A stretch of DNA of 62,464 nucleotides from Intrasporangium oryzae NRRL B-24470 (GTDB lineage Bacteria; Actinomycetota; Actinomycetes; Actinomycetales; Dermatophilaceae): the NCBI RefSeq assembly GCF_000576595.1, contig NZ_AWSA01000027.1:1-62464 (forward strand), in the 5' to 3' direction. The notes beneath the pieces are model-generated. The model worked only from the letters and a program-made list of their open reading frames with translations, had not been told where the DNA came from and searched no databases. How positions within the stretch are numbered: the stretch's first letter is position 1; every line of letters starts with the position of its first letter. Positions 27,002 through 35,734 of the stretch are shown one piece after another. Made by a program: the position numbers and the translations under genes.

Positions 27002-28039
27002 GTGACCACCGAACTCACCGCCCAGCCGATGACCGGCTCCGTCGCCGGCAAGACGGTCCTCGTGACCGGATCCGACGGCTTCATCGGCAGCCACGTCGTC
27101 GAGCGGCTCCTCGCCGACGGCGCGCGGGTCCGGGCGTTCTGCCTCTACAACTCCAACGGGTCGACCGGCTGGCTCGACGAGTCCGAGACCTTCCGGGCCG
27201 CCGTCCGCGACGGCCAGGCCGAGGTCGTCCTCGGCGACATCCGCGATCCCGAGCACGTCGCGGCGTCGGCGGACGGCGTCGACGTCGTGCTCCACCTCGC
27301 GGCGCTCATCGCGATCCCGTTCTCCTACGTCGCCCCCCGGTCCTATGTCGAGACCAACGTCATCGGCACGCTCAACGTCCTCGAGGCCGTCCGGCGCCAC
27401 GGCACCCCACGCATGGTCAACACGTCGACCTCGGAGGTCTACGGCACGCCCGAGGAGGTGCCGATCACCGAGAGCCACCCGCTCCGCGGCCAGTCGCCCT
27501 ACTCCGCGACGAAGATCTCGGCCGACAAGATGTGCGAGTCCTACGCGCTCTCGTTCGAGACGCCCGTCATGACGCTCCGGCCCTTCAACACCTTCGGGCC
27601 TCGCCAGTCGACCCGCGCCGTCATCCCGACGGTCCTGTCCCAGATGCTCGCGGGCGCGCCCGAGATCCGGCTCGGTGACGTGACGCCGAAGCGCGACTTC
27701 ACCTTCGTCACCGACACGGCCGACGGCTTCGTCCGGGCGGCCCTGTCCGATGTCGCCCCGGGCACGACGATCCAGCTCGGCACCGGCCGCACGGTCTCCG
27801 TGGGGGAGGTCGTCGACCTCTGCAAGAAGGTCACGGCGAGCGACGCCGCGATCGTCACCGACGAGGCGCGGATCCGCCCCGAGGGCTCCGAGGTCCAGAT
27901 CCTGCTCTCCGACCCGAGCCTCGCCAACCGCGTCCTCGGCTGGGCGCCGACCGTGTCCCTCGAGGAGGGCCTCGCCCGGACCGCCGAGTGGCTCCGTCCT
28001 CGGGTCGACCCCGAGACGGCAGGGCGGTACCACCGGTGA
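27002..28039 (+). CDS. legB: nucleotide-sugar 4,6-dehydratase (LegB)
   Basis: A 345-residue extended SDR: NAD loop VLVTGSDGFIGSHVVERL, GDIRDPEHV, VNTSTSEVYGTPEEVPITE with the catalytic Thr/Asp-Glu region, and YSATKISADKM with the Tyr-Lys pair; RPFNTFGPRQSTRAVIPTVL is the sugar-binding stretch. It makes the 4-keto-6-deoxy intermediate for legionaminic acid. AAGGAC precedes GTG 27002. A 106-bp gap separates it from the nucleotidyltransferase and holds one CGGCATAC copy. The stop overlaps the next GTG (GTGA). Confidence 0.9.
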   Translation: MTTELTAQPMTGSVAGKTVLVTGSDGFIGSHVVERLLADGARVRAFCLYNSNGSTGWLDESETFRAAVRDGQAEVVLGDIRDPEHVAASADGVDVVLHLAALIAIPFSYVAPRSYVETNVIGTLNVLEAVRRHGTPRMVNTSTSEVYGTPEEVPITESHPLRGQSPYSATKISADKMCESYALSFETPVMTLRPFNTFGPRQSTRAVIPTVLSQMLAGAPEIRLGDVTPKRDFTFVTDTADGFVRAALSDVAPGTTIQLGTGRTVSVGEVVDLCKKVTASDAAIVTDEARIRPEGSEVQILLSDPSLANRVLGWAPTVSLEEGLARTAEWLRPRVDPETAGRYHR

Positions 28040-29208
28040 GCGAGGCACACGCGCCGGGTGCACGCGGGCCGGAGGGGACCGTGCCGCTGGCCGTGCCCAA
28101 CATCGGCGAGCTCGAGCGGGCGTACGTCCTCGAGGCGGTCGAGTCCGGGTTCGTCTCGTCGGTCGGACCGTTCGTCTCGGAATTCGAGCAGCGCTTCGCG
28201 GAGAAGGTCGGCGCCCGGCACGCCATCGCGTGCTCGACCGGCACCGCAGCGATCCACATCGGCCTGCTCCTGCTCGGTGTCGGGCGCGGCGACGAGGTCT
28301 TCTGCTCCGACTTCACCTTCGTCGGCTCGGTCAACCCGATCGCCTACCTCGGTGCCCGGCCCGTCTTCATCGACTCCGAGACGCGCACCTGGAACATCGA
28401 CCCGCAGCTGCTCGCCGGAGAGCTCGACCGCCGCGCGGCCGCGGGGGAGTCCCTGCCGAAGGTCGTCGAGATCGTCCACGTCCTCGGGCAGCCCGCCGAC
28501 ATGGAACCGCTCATGGCCGCCTGCGAACGGCACGGCATACCCATGCTCGAGGACGCCGCGGAGTCGCTCGGGGCGACGTGGTCGGCGGGCCCGTATGCCG
28601 GGCGGCACACGGGCACGGTCGGTGCCGTCGGGTGCTTCTCCTTCAACGGCAACAAGATCGCGACGACCGGGGGCGGAGGCATGATCGTCACCGACGACGA
28701 CGCGCTCGCGAGCCGGGCCCGCCACCTGACGACGCAGGCGAAGGTGCCCGACGTCGGCTACCTCCACGACGAGGTCGGCTACAACTACCGCCTCACCAAC
28801 CTCGCGGCCGGACTCGGGCTCGCCCAGCTCGCCCGTCTCGACGAGTTCGTCGGGGCGAAGCATCGGATCGCCGCACGCTACGACGAGGCCTTCGCCGACC
28901 TTCCGCTCATCCTCCCGCCGCGGGTCGACGGCCTCGACGCGACGTACTGGCTCTACTCGGTCATGGTCCCCGAGACCGACGGCCGGGGCCGCGACGAGTT
29001 CCTCGCGCACCTCAACGGGCTCGGCATCGGGGCTCGCGCGCTCTGGCGTCCGCTCCACGCGCAGCCGCCCTTCTCGGCGGCGCAGGTCGTCGGGGGAAAG
29101 GTCGGCGACGACCTCTTCGAGCGGGGCTTGTCCCTGCCCTGCGCGACCGAGCTCACCGATGACGACCAGACGCGGGTCATCGAGGCGGTCCGCTCCTTCT
29201 TCGCCTGA
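28036..29208 (+). CDS. legC: PLP aminotransferase (LegC, DegT/DnrJ/EryC1 family)
   Basis: A 390-residue sugar aminotransferase that puts the 4-amino group on the LegB product using glutamate and PLP. Marks: CSTGTAAIHIGLLLLGVG, FCSDFTFVGSVNPIAYLGA, LEDAAESLGATW, and the PLP lysine in FSFNGNKIATTGGGG. Length agrees with LegC rather than the longer bacillosamine enzymes. Coupled to legB by GTGA. It is the last gene of the plus-strand legionaminic operon; the next gene starts 90 bp later with its own promoter. Confidence 0.9.
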   Translation: MSEAHAPGARGPEGTVPLAVPNIGELERAYVLEAVESGFVSSVGPFVSEFEQRFAEKVGARHAIACSTGTAAIHIGLLLLGVGRGDEVFCSDFTFVGSVNPIAYLGARPVFIDSETRTWNIDPQLLAGELDRRAAAGESLPKVVEIVHVLGQPADMEPLMAACERHGIPMLEDAAESLGATWSAGPYAGRHTGTVGAVGCFSFNGNKIATTGGGGMIVTDDDALASRARHLTTQAKVPDVGYLHDEVGYNYRLTNLAAGLGLAQLARLDEFVGAKHRIAARYDEAFADLPLILPPRVDGLDATYWLYSVMVPETDGRGRDEFLAHLNGLGIGARALWRPLHAQPPFSAAQVVGGKVGDDLFERGLSLPCATELTDDDQTRVIEAVRSFFA

Positions 29209-29285
29209 CGCCCCTCGCGGACGCCTGGCGGCACCGTGCCGACGCGTGACGGCCGGCGCCCACGCGCCCGACGACGGGTGTGCGG

Positions 29286-29291
29286 CAGGAT
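29286..29291 (+). promoter_or_regulatory. -10 box CAGGAT, leaderless antiporter start
   Basis: CAGGAT ends 6 nt before GTG 29298 and favours that codon over the further upstream in-frame GTG at 29280. Confidence 0.4.
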
Positions 29292-29297
29292 GGCTCC

Positions 29298-31181
29298 GTG
29301 GAGATCGCCATCGGCCTGCTCGCCATCGCGGCGACCGTCCTCGCCGGAGCCTGGCTCGCCGACCGCATCGGGGTGCCGGCGCCGCTCGTGCTCATCCTCG
29401 TCGGGATCCTCGGCTCGTACCTGCCGTTCGTGCCCGAGGTGGCCCTCAGCCCCGAGGTGGTCCTCCTCGGCGTCCTGCCGCCGCTGCTGTATGCCGCAGC
29501 CATCCAGACCTCGCTCGTCGACTTCCGCGCCAACCGCGGTGCGATCCTCGGGCTCTCGGTCGGCCTCGTCCTCTTCACCGCGGTCGGCGTCGGCGCCTTC
29601 CTCCACTGGCTCCTCGGCATCCCGTTCGCGGTCGCCTTCGCCCTCGGAGCCGTCGTCGCGCCACCTGACGCCGTCGCCGCGACGGCCGTCGGGCGGCAGA
29701 TCGGGCTGCCGCGCAGCCTCGTCTCGATCCTCGAGGGGGAGTCGCTCGTCAACGACGCGACCGCCCTCGTGGCGCTCCGCACGGCCCTGGCCGCGGCCGG
29801 TCTCGCCGCCAGCGCCTCCGGCGAGGTCACTGCCGGCGGGGTCGTCCTCGACTTCGTCTGGGCATCCCTCGGCGGCGTCGCCATCGGCCTGGCGGTGGCA
29901 GCTCTCATCGAGATCGTCCGGCGGAGGATCAGCCGCGATGCGACCTTCGACACCGTGCTGTCGTTCATGGCGCCGTTCCTCGCCTACGTCCCGGCCGAGC
30001 TGCTGCACGCGTCCGGGGTCATCGCCGTCGTGGCAGCGGGCCTCACCCTCGGGCATCGGTCGCCGCGGACGCAGCCCGGCGCCTCGCGAATCAGCGAGAA
30101 GATCAACTGGAGCTCGATCCAGTTCCTCCTCGAGAACTCGGTCTTCCTGCTCATCGGCCTCCAGGTCTTCTACGTCGTCGACCGTGCGCGGGGCTCGGAC
30201 CTGACGACGGCGCAGATCGTCGCGGCGGCGCTCGGGACCCTCGGTGTCGTCCTCGTCCTGCGGCCGCTCTGGGTCTTCCCGTACCGCTACATCACGACTC
30301 GCCTGCGGCATCCGGAGGAGACGATCCGGTGGTCGTACCCCGCGGTCATCTCGTGGGCCGGCATGCGTGGGGTCGTGACGCTGGCCGGAGCCCTGCTGCT
30401 CCCGCTCGCGACGCCCGAGCGCGACGTCCTCGTGCTCATCGCCGTCGTCGTGACGGTCGGGACGCTGCTCCTGCAGGGGACGACCCTGCCAGCCCTGGCC
30501 CGGCGCCTCGGCGTCCGGGGGCCCGACCCGCGCGAGGACGTCCTCCAAGCGGCGACGGTGCTGCAGGCCGCCTCCAAGGCCGGTCTCGAGGTGCTCGCCG
30601 AGGAGCCCGATGTCGGCGAGCCGACCCGCGAGCTCCTCGAGACCCGGTCCCACGACCGGGTCAACCAGATGTGGGAGCAGCTCGGCCGCCGCGACGCCGA
30701 CACCGCCGAGACCCCGAGCGAGCAGTACCGCCGGGTCCGGATGAGGATGATCGATGCCGAGCGCGCCGAGGTGCTGCGGATGCGCGACGAGGGGCAGGCC
30801 GACCACGAGGTCCTGCGCACGGTGCTCTCAGCGCTCGACCTGGAGGAGACGATCCTCGACCGCATCGACAACCAGTCGGCGCGCCTCGACGAGGAGGTCC
30901 GGCTGCCACCCCAGGTGTCCGAGTCGGGCTGCGTGCACCTGGCCGACGCGGGCAGCTGCCTGGTGCCCCGGACGCCCGAGGGGTGCGAGGAGTGCCTGCG
31001 GGACGGGACCACCTGGGTCCACCTGCGGCTCTGCCTCACCTGTGGTCACGTCGGCTGCTGCGACTCCTCGGTGGGCAAGCACGCGGACCGGCACTACGAC
31101 GAGACCGGGCACCCCGTCATGCGCTCCATCGAGCCGGGCGAGTCCTGGCGCTGGTGCTACGTCGACGAGTTGCTCGGCTGA
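29298..31181 (+). CDS. Na+/H+ antiporter (CPA1) with C-terminal UBP-type zinc finger
   Basis: A 627-residue fusion. Residues about 1-400 form a twelve-helix CPA1 exchanger; the ion-site motifs APPDAVAATAV and EGESLVNDATALVAL are intact. Residues about 415-540 are a charged cytoplasmic coiled-coil-like linker with many Glu/Arg. The last 85 residues are a UBP zinc finger: Cys/His pattern SGCVHL, CEECLRDGTTWVHLRLCLTCGHVGCCDSS, KHADRHYDETGHPVMRS. In eukaryotes this finger binds free ubiquitin C-termini; bacterial copies have unknown ligands. It should exchange Na+ or K+ for protons. The gene ends in an AT-poor spacer with tandem repeats. Confidence 0.9.
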   Translation: MEIAIGLLAIAATVLAGAWLADRIGVPAPLVLILVGILGSYLPFVPEVALSPEVVLLGVLPPLLYAAAIQTSLVDFRANRGAILGLSVGLVLFTAVGVGAFLHWLLGIPFAVAFALGAVVAPPDAVAATAVGRQIGLPRSLVSILEGESLVNDATALVALRTALAAAGLAASASGEVTAGGVVLDFVWASLGGVAIGLAVAALIEIVRRRISRDATFDTVLSFMAPFLAYVPAELLHASGVIAVVAAGLTLGHRSPRTQPGASRISEKINWSSIQFLLENSVFLLIGLQVFYVVDRARGSDLTTAQIVAAALGTLGVVLVLRPLWVFPYRYITTRLRHPEETIRWSYPAVISWAGMRGVVTLAGALLLPLATPERDVLVLIAVVVTVGTLLLQGTTLPALARRLGVRGPDPREDVLQAATVLQAASKAGLEVLAEEPDVGEPTRELLETRSHDRVNQMWEQLGRRDADTAETPSEQYRRVRMRMIDAERAEVLRMRDEGQADHEVLRTVLSALDLEETILDRIDNQSARLDEEVRLPPQVSESGCVHLADAGSCLVPRTPEGCEECLRDGTTWVHLRLCLTCGHVGCCDSSVGKHADRHYDETGHPVMRSIEPGESWRWCYVDELLG

Positions 31182-31212
31182 GCTCGGCGGCATACGGCGG
31201 AAGCCCCCGCCA

Positions 31213-31335
31213 CAACAACTCCGCCGGGGCGAAGGAGCCGCGGCGGAACCGCCCCGGGACGCTCCAACAACTCCGCCCGGGCGAAGGAGCCGCGGCTGAA
31301 TCGCCCCGGACGCCCGAACAACCCCGCCCAGGCGG
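31213..31335. repeat. 52-bp tandem repeat, about 2.4 copies, between convergent genes
   Basis: CAACAACTCCGCC... starts at 31213 and again at 31265 (52-bp period, about 85% identical by eye), with a third partial copy from 31316. Each unit contains a GCCGCGGC-centred palindrome and a GCGGAACCGCC-like hairpin. It lies between the antiporter and LD-carboxypeptidase stop codons and may serve as a repeated terminator. Confidence 0.6.
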
Positions 31336-31360
31336 AGAAAGAAGGGGCGACGCGCTCAGG

Positions 31361-32404
31361 TCAGCTGAGCGTCTGTGTCACCGAGTGCTCGTCCCGTGCG
31401 TGCACGACGGTGGTCAGCGCGCCGTTGACCAACGGGAGGTGTGGGGGGACGTGTCCGCACTCGACGTCGGCGATGATCGGCACCCCGAGCATGCCCAAGG
31501 CGTCGCGCACGGCGTCGTGCTGCGTGAAGCCCGCCGTGTCGGGAGCACGGGTCCGGCTGACGAGGATCCCCGTGGCCTGGTCGAACCAGCCGGCGAGGCG
31601 CATCCCGTGCAGGGCGCGGCAGATGTCGAACGAGCTCCACTCGCAGATGTCGAGGTAGTGGAGCAACCCCTCGGGCGCGTAGTCACGGGCAAACGCCCCG
31701 ACGTCTCCGAAGCGGGTCCCCGCCGTGAAGCCGATGGTCTCGACGCACCCACCGATGAGGCGTCCGGACACCGTGGCCGCCTCGCCCTCGTGGCCGGGAT
31801 CGATCCGGGTCCACGTGCCCGTGCCGTCGAGGGTGAACTCGGACACGGTCGGGTGTGCGGCGAAGTCGTCGAAGCCGCCGGTCCGGTGCCTGCCGGGTGA
31901 GTGCTGGGCGAGGGAGGTCCCGCTCGGTGCGGTGGCGACGTCGAGCCAGTGGAGTATGCCGCTGGGCGGGGTGTACGGGGTGTCCATGAGGTTCTGCCCG
32001 TGGATCGTCGCCAGCCCCGTCAGGAGGGTGAGCGGCGTCAGCCACGTCGACGTGTCGGAGAAGCCGACGACCCAGCGTGGCTCGGCCGCGGCGATCGCCT
32101 CGAGGTCGAGCAGGTCGAGCAGGTCGATGCCGGTCTCGCCTCCCCACGGCGGGACGACGGCCCGGACCGCGGGATCGGTCAGCATCCGCGTCAGCTCTGC
32201 GGCCCGCTGCTCCTTCGGCGCGCTGACGTGCGTGGGCGTGCCGATGCACTCGCCGACCTCTACCTCGAAGCCCCGGCCCTCGAGGACCGCGACGGCGTGG
32301 CGGAGCCGGGGGAACAGCGTCTCGGAGACCCCCGCGCTCGGGGCGGTGACGCCGATGCGGTCACCGGGACGGAGGGGCTCGGGGTAGCGGATCGACGAGG
32401 CCAT
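31361..32404 (-). CDS. S66-family LD-carboxypeptidase (LdcA/MccF-like)
   Basis: A 347-residue serine peptidase. The nucleophile elbow is GFSDTSTWL; catalytic Glu and His are expected in RLIGGCVETIG and DVECGHVPPHLPL. N-terminal RYPEPLRPGDRIGVTAPSAGV is typical of S66. The two branches are murein LD-carboxypeptidases, which trim tetrapeptides during wall recycling, and MccF-type self-immunity peptidases; length and FSDTS suggest the MccF-like branch but this is not certain. ATG 32404 is preferred over 32413 because CAGGAT sits 7 nt upstream and itself overlaps the other ATG. Confidence 0.85.
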   Translation of the reverse strand: MASSIRYPEPLRPGDRIGVTAPSAGVSETLFPRLRHAVAVLEGRGFEVEVGECIGTPTHVSAPKEQRAAELTRMLTDPAVRAVVPPWGGETGIDLLDLLDLEAIAAAEPRWVVGFSDTSTWLTPLTLLTGLATIHGQNLMDTPYTPPSGILHWLDVATAPSGTSLAQHSPGRHRTGGFDDFAAHPTVSEFTLDGTGTWTRIDPGHEGEAATVSGRLIGGCVETIGFTAGTRFGDVGAFARDYAPEGLLHYLDICEWSSFDICRALHGMRLAGWFDQATGILVSRTRAPDTAGFTQHDAVRDALGMLGVPIIADVECGHVPPHLPLVNGALTTVVHARDEHSVTQTLS

Positions 32405-32411
32405 GGGCCGC

Positions 32412-32417
32412 ATCCTG
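32412..32417 (-). promoter_or_regulatory. -10 box CAGGAT deciding the S66 peptidase start
   Basis: On the minus strand CAGGAT ends 7 nt before ATG 32404. It overlaps the alternative ATG at 32413, which therefore cannot be the start on a leaderless mRNA. Confidence 0.45.
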
Positions 32418-32470
32418 TCAGCAGCAGGAGGGGAGCGGCATACCGGTTTGTCCGGATGGTGACAGCGACA

Positions 32471-32501
32471 GGCCCCGCACGCCCCCCGGTCGTGCGGGGC
32501 C
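32471..32501 (-). terminator. terminator hairpin after metY
   Basis: GGCCCCGCACG and CGTGCGGGGCC form a perfect 11-bp stem with a 9-nt loop, about 25 bp after the metY stop codon. Confidence 0.75.
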
Positions 32502-32524
32502 CGTCACTGCCCTGGTCGTGAGAC

Positions 32525-33844
32525 TCAGATCTTGGCCGCCGTGAACCCCTGCTCGAGGTCGGCGAGGATGTCGTCGATGTGCTCGATCCCGACGGAGAGG
32601 CGGACGAGACCAGGGGTGACCCCGGCTGCGAGTCGGTCCGCGTCGGGCCCCTGCGAGTGCGTCGTCGACGCGGGGTGGATGACGAGCGAGCGGACGTCGC
32701 CGATGTTGGCCACGTGGCTGTGCAGCGTCAGCGCCTCGACGAACTTCTTGCCCGCCTCGAGCCCGCCCGCGATCTCGAAGGAGAGCACGGCGCCGGAGCC
32801 TCGCGGCGTGTACTTCTCCGCGAGGGCGTGGAACGGGCTGTCCGGCAGGGACGCCCAGACGACCCGCTCGACCTGCCCGTGGCCCTGGAGGAACGACGCG
32901 ACCCGGTGCGCGTTCTCGAGGTGACGCTCGATCCGGAGCGACAGCGTCTCGAGGCCTTGCGCGATGAGGAACGCGTTGAAGGGGGACACGGCCGGCCCGA
33001 GGTCGCGCAGGAGCTGGACGCGGGCCTTGAGGATGAAGGCGAGGTTGGCGCCCAGGGCGCCGCCGACGCCGAGGTCACGGGCGAAGACGAGCCCGTGGTA
33101 GCTCTCCTCCGGGGTGTTGTAGTTGGGGAACTTCTCCGGGTCGGCCCCGAAGTCGAAGTTGCCCGAGTCGACGATGGCGCCGGCGATCGACGTGCCGTGA
33201 CCCCCGAGGTACTTCGTCGCCGAGTGCACCACGATGTCGGCGCCCCACTCGATCGGCCGGATGAGGTACGGCGTCGCGACGGTGTTGTCCACGACGAGCG
33301 GCACGCCGTGCTCGTGCGCGAGGGCCGCGACGGCCTCGATGTCGAGGATCTCCTGCTTCGGGTTGGCGATCGTCTCGCCGAAGAGGAGCTTGGTGTTGGG
33401 CCGGATGGCCGCGCGCCACGAGTCGATCGACGTCGGGTCCTCGACGAAGCCCACCTCGATGCCGAACTTCGGCAGCGTGTGCTTGAAGAGGTTGAACGTG
33501 CCGCCGTAGAGCGACGGGGACACGACGACGTGGTCACCGGCCTCGGCGATGTTGAGGACCGCGAGGGTCTCGGCAGCCTGGCCGGATGCGACGAGGAGCG
33601 CGCCCACGCCACCTTCGAGCGCGGCGATCCGCTGCTCGACGACGTCGGTGGTCGGGTTCATGAGGCGCGTGTAGATGTTGCCGAACTCCTTGAGGCCAAA
33701 GAGGTTCGCGGCGTGGTCGGTGTCGTTGAAGACATAGCTCGTGGTCTGGTAGATCGGCAGCGCCCGTGAGCCGGTCGCGCTGTCGGCGCTCTGTCCGGCG
33801 TGGATCTGCTTCGTCTCGAACGACCAGTTGGGGGTCTCGCTCAT
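32525..33844 (-). CDS. metY: O-acetylhomoserine aminocarboxypropyltransferase (sulfhydrylase)
   Basis: A 439-residue PLP enzyme of the Cys/Met family that makes homocysteine from O-acetylhomoserine and sulfide. Marks: TKQIHAGQSAD, PIYQTTSYVF, the PLP phosphate loop LLVASGQAAETLAV, VVDNTVATPYLIRP, and the PLP lysine in VVHSATKYLGGHGT. Length matches MetY rather than the shorter MetB. ATG 33844 fits the family N-terminus; an in-frame ATG at 33862 is possible. The gene is preceded by a SAM-IV riboswitch and followed by a strong terminator, so it is a single-gene SAM-responsive unit. Confidence 0.95.
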   Translation of the reverse strand: MSETPNWSFETKQIHAGQSADSATGSRALPIYQTTSYVFNDTDHAANLFGLKEFGNIYTRLMNPTTDVVEQRIAALEGGVGALLVASGQAAETLAVLNIAEAGDHVVVSPSLYGGTFNLFKHTLPKFGIEVGFVEDPTSIDSWRAAIRPNTKLLFGETIANPKQEILDIEAVAALAHEHGVPLVVDNTVATPYLIRPIEWGADIVVHSATKYLGGHGTSIAGAIVDSGNFDFGADPEKFPNYNTPEESYHGLVFARDLGVGGALGANLAFILKARVQLLRDLGPAVSPFNAFLIAQGLETLSLRIERHLENAHRVASFLQGHGQVERVVWASLPDSPFHALAEKYTPRGSGAVLSFEIAGGLEAGKKFVEALTLHSHVANIGDVRSLVIHPASTTHSQGPDADRLAAGVTPGLVRLSVGIEHIDDILADLEQGFTAAKI

Positions 33845-33947
33845 CGGTTCGGTCTCTCTCATGCCGTGTCGATGACCGGGACGCGTGGCCGGCTCGGGGC
33901 CACGGCACTGCCCGGCGCACCGACGGGTCGGTGCGGGAGGGGATCCT

Positions 33948-34060
33948 CCGCGCTTGCCCGCGGACGGGAGTCCGTGGGCCAGGTCCTCACCCGGGGCACC
34001 CCACCGCGGTAGGAGGGTTGCCGGCCAGCGAGCCGGGGCTTGTCGCTGGCACTCATGACC
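33948..34060 (-). ncRNA. SAM-IV riboswitch controlling metY
   Basis: On the minus strand the leader contains GGTCATGAGTGCCAGCGACA, AGCCCCGGCT, CGCTGGCCGGCAACCCTCC, ACCGCGGTGGGGTGCCCCGG and GTGAGGACC in the order and spacing of the SAM-IV consensus, followed by the pseudoknot-like CGGACTCCCGTCCGCGGGCAAGCGCGG. P1 is GGTC/GACC, and the loop with CCGGCAACCC is the SAM core. It sits about 105 nt before the metY start. High SAM should lower metY expression; the low-AT downstream stretch suggests control of translation or termination near 33930-33900. Confidence 0.92.
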
Positions 34061-34067
34061 TGTCGCC

Positions 34068-34073
34068 ACGATA
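34068..34073 (-). promoter_or_regulatory. -10 box TATCGT of the metY riboswitch transcript
   Basis: TATCGT on the minus strand lies 7 nt before the first riboswitch base (34060), consistent with transcription beginning at the aptamer. Confidence 0.45.
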
Positions 34074-34175
34074 GCGCCCGATGCCCAAGGGATGGGACCC
34101 GGTGTCCTCATCGTGGACAGAACAGGAAAGCGTGGCCTGGATCACGAGGACGTCCTACGAAGTCGAACCGGCGAG

Positions 34176-34181
34176 TAGGAT
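34176..34181 (+). promoter_or_regulatory. -10 box TAGGAT, leaderless acyl-CoA dehydrogenase start
   Basis: TAGGAT ends 7 nt before GTG 34189. Confidence 0.45.
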
Positions 34182-34188
34182 TCCGCTC

Positions 34189-35352
34189 GTGAGTGCGAAC
34201 GCCGACTTCGACCTGTTCCGGATCAACGAGGACCACGAGGTCCTCCGTGAGGCGGTCCGTGCCGTCGCCGAGGACAAGATCGCCCCGTATGCCGCTGCCG
34301 TCGACGAGGAGGCGCGCTACCCCCAGGAGGCCCACGACGCCCTCGTCGCCTCCGATTTCTTCGCACCGCACGTGCCCGAGGAGTACGACGGCGTCGGGGC
34401 CGACGCGCTCGCGACGTGCATCGTCATCGAGGAGGTCGCCCGGGTCTGTGCGTCGTCGTCGCTCATCCCGGCCGTCAACAAGCTCGGCTCCCTGCCGGTC
34501 GTGCTCGCAGGCAGCGACGAGCTCAAGGCGAAGTACCTCCCGCCGCTGGCCCACGGCGAGACGACGTTCTCCTACGGGCTCTCCGAGCGTGAGGCCGGCT
34601 CCGACACTGCCTCGATGAGGTGCCGGGCCACGCGGGACGGCGACGACTGGGTCCTCAACGGGCAGAAGTCCTGGATCACCAACGCCGGCGTGTCCGAGTA
34701 CTACACGGTCCTCGCCGTCACCGACCCCGAGGGCAAGCGCGGCAGCAACGTGACGGCCTTCGTCGTCGAGAAGTCCGACGCGGGCTTCACCTTCGGCGAG
34801 AAGGAGCGCAAGCTCGGCATCAAGGGCAGCCCGACGCGCGAGCTGCACTTCGACCACGTCCGCATCCCCGGCGACCGCGTCGTCGGCGAGGTCGGCGAGG
34901 GGCTCAAGCTCGCCCTCAAGACCCTTGACCACACCCGCGTCACGATCGGCGCGCAGGCCGTCGGCATCGCCCAGGGCGCCCTCGACCACGCCGTCGCCTA
35001 CGTCAAGGAGCGGCGCCAGTTCGGCAGGGCCGTCGCGGACTTCCAGGGTGTGCAGTTCATGCTCGCCGACATGGCGATGGAGCTCGAGGCAGCCCGCCAG
35101 ATGGTCTATGTCGCTGCGGCCAAGTCCGAGCGGGGCGACGCCGACCTCACCTTCTTCGGCGCGGCGGCCAAGTGCTACGCCTCCGACGTCGCCATGAAGG
35201 TGACGACCGACGCCGTCCAGCTGCTCGGCGGCGCCGGCTACACCCGCGACTTCCCGCTCGAGCGGATGATGCGCGACGCGAAGATCACGCAGATCTACGA
35301 GGGCACCAACCAGGTCCAGCGCATCGTCATGGCCCGCCAGCTCCTCGCCTGA
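34189..35352 (+). CDS. acyl-CoA dehydrogenase
   Basis: A 387-residue FAD enzyme that introduces the 2,3-double bond in acyl-CoA. FAD and substrate motifs are present: YGLSEREAGSDTASM, GQKSWITNAGVSEYYTV, the ERRQFGRAVADFQGVQFMLADM helix, LLGGAGYTRDFPLERMMRD and the catalytic Glu in QIYEGTNQVQRIVMAR. The order matches short/branched-chain dehydrogenases. GTG 34189 is supported by the -10 box; upstream in-frame codons run into the divergent metY leader. No partner genes follow. Confidence 0.94.
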   Translation: MSANADFDLFRINEDHEVLREAVRAVAEDKIAPYAAAVDEEARYPQEAHDALVASDFFAPHVPEEYDGVGADALATCIVIEEVARVCASSSLIPAVNKLGSLPVVLAGSDELKAKYLPPLAHGETTFSYGLSEREAGSDTASMRCRATRDGDDWVLNGQKSWITNAGVSEYYTVLAVTDPEGKRGSNVTAFVVEKSDAGFTFGEKERKLGIKGSPTRELHFDHVRIPGDRVVGEVGEGLKLALKTLDHTRVTIGAQAVGIAQGALDHAVAYVKERRQFGRAVADFQGVQFMLADMAMELEAARQMVYVAAAKSERGDADLTFFGAAAKCYASDVAMKVTTDAVQLLGGAGYTRDFPLERMMRDAKITQIYEGTNQVQRIVMARQLLA

Positions 35353-35734
35353 GAGGGGCCTCCGGCGCCCGGATGGGATCGCGATCATGCTGGCGGCAGG
35401 GTCGGCGGTCGGTGAGCAGCAGCGTGCCCTCCGACCTGGGCCCGCGGACGTCACGCTCGACGACGACCTCGCTCACCGGTGCGGAGTCGCGGCCCCGGGT
35501 CAGCTGCCCGTGGCGCACCCGCTTCAGGGCCGGCATACGGGGGCGTCTCCGAGAGGTGGCGGGCAGGTGTCATCATCGATGTCGTCCCGTCCCTGGGTGC
35601 TGGACGCGATGATGCTGCCACACGATGCTGGCCGTCCCGTCCGGCAGGGTCGTGGACGAGGTTGCCCGGTGGTGGCAGTACGCTGACGTGGCTCGCACGC
35701 TATGCCCTCCCAACTCCCAACCGAAGGAACCTGA
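35353..35734. other. 382-bp stretch without a recognisable gene
   Basis: No conserved coding region is visible. The stretch holds one CGGCATAC octamer (about 35530) and CATCATCGATGTCG-like sequence around 35570. A 69-codon minus-strand frame (35327-35536) has no recognisable homology. The promoter of the following glycan operon should lie here; a TACGCT at 35679-35684 is the best -10 candidate, leaving a leader of about 45 nt. Confidence 0.5.

Noticed and set aside
30329-31900. 523-codon plus-strand frame across the antiporter end and S66 gene
   Set aside because: Shifted shadow of the antiporter joined to antisense of the peptidase through the repeat region.
35327-35536. 69-codon minus-strand frame in the gap before the glycan operon
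   Set aside because: No homology, no ribosome site, Arg-rich shadow-like composition; an ATG inside the GTATGCCG word explains the apparent start.
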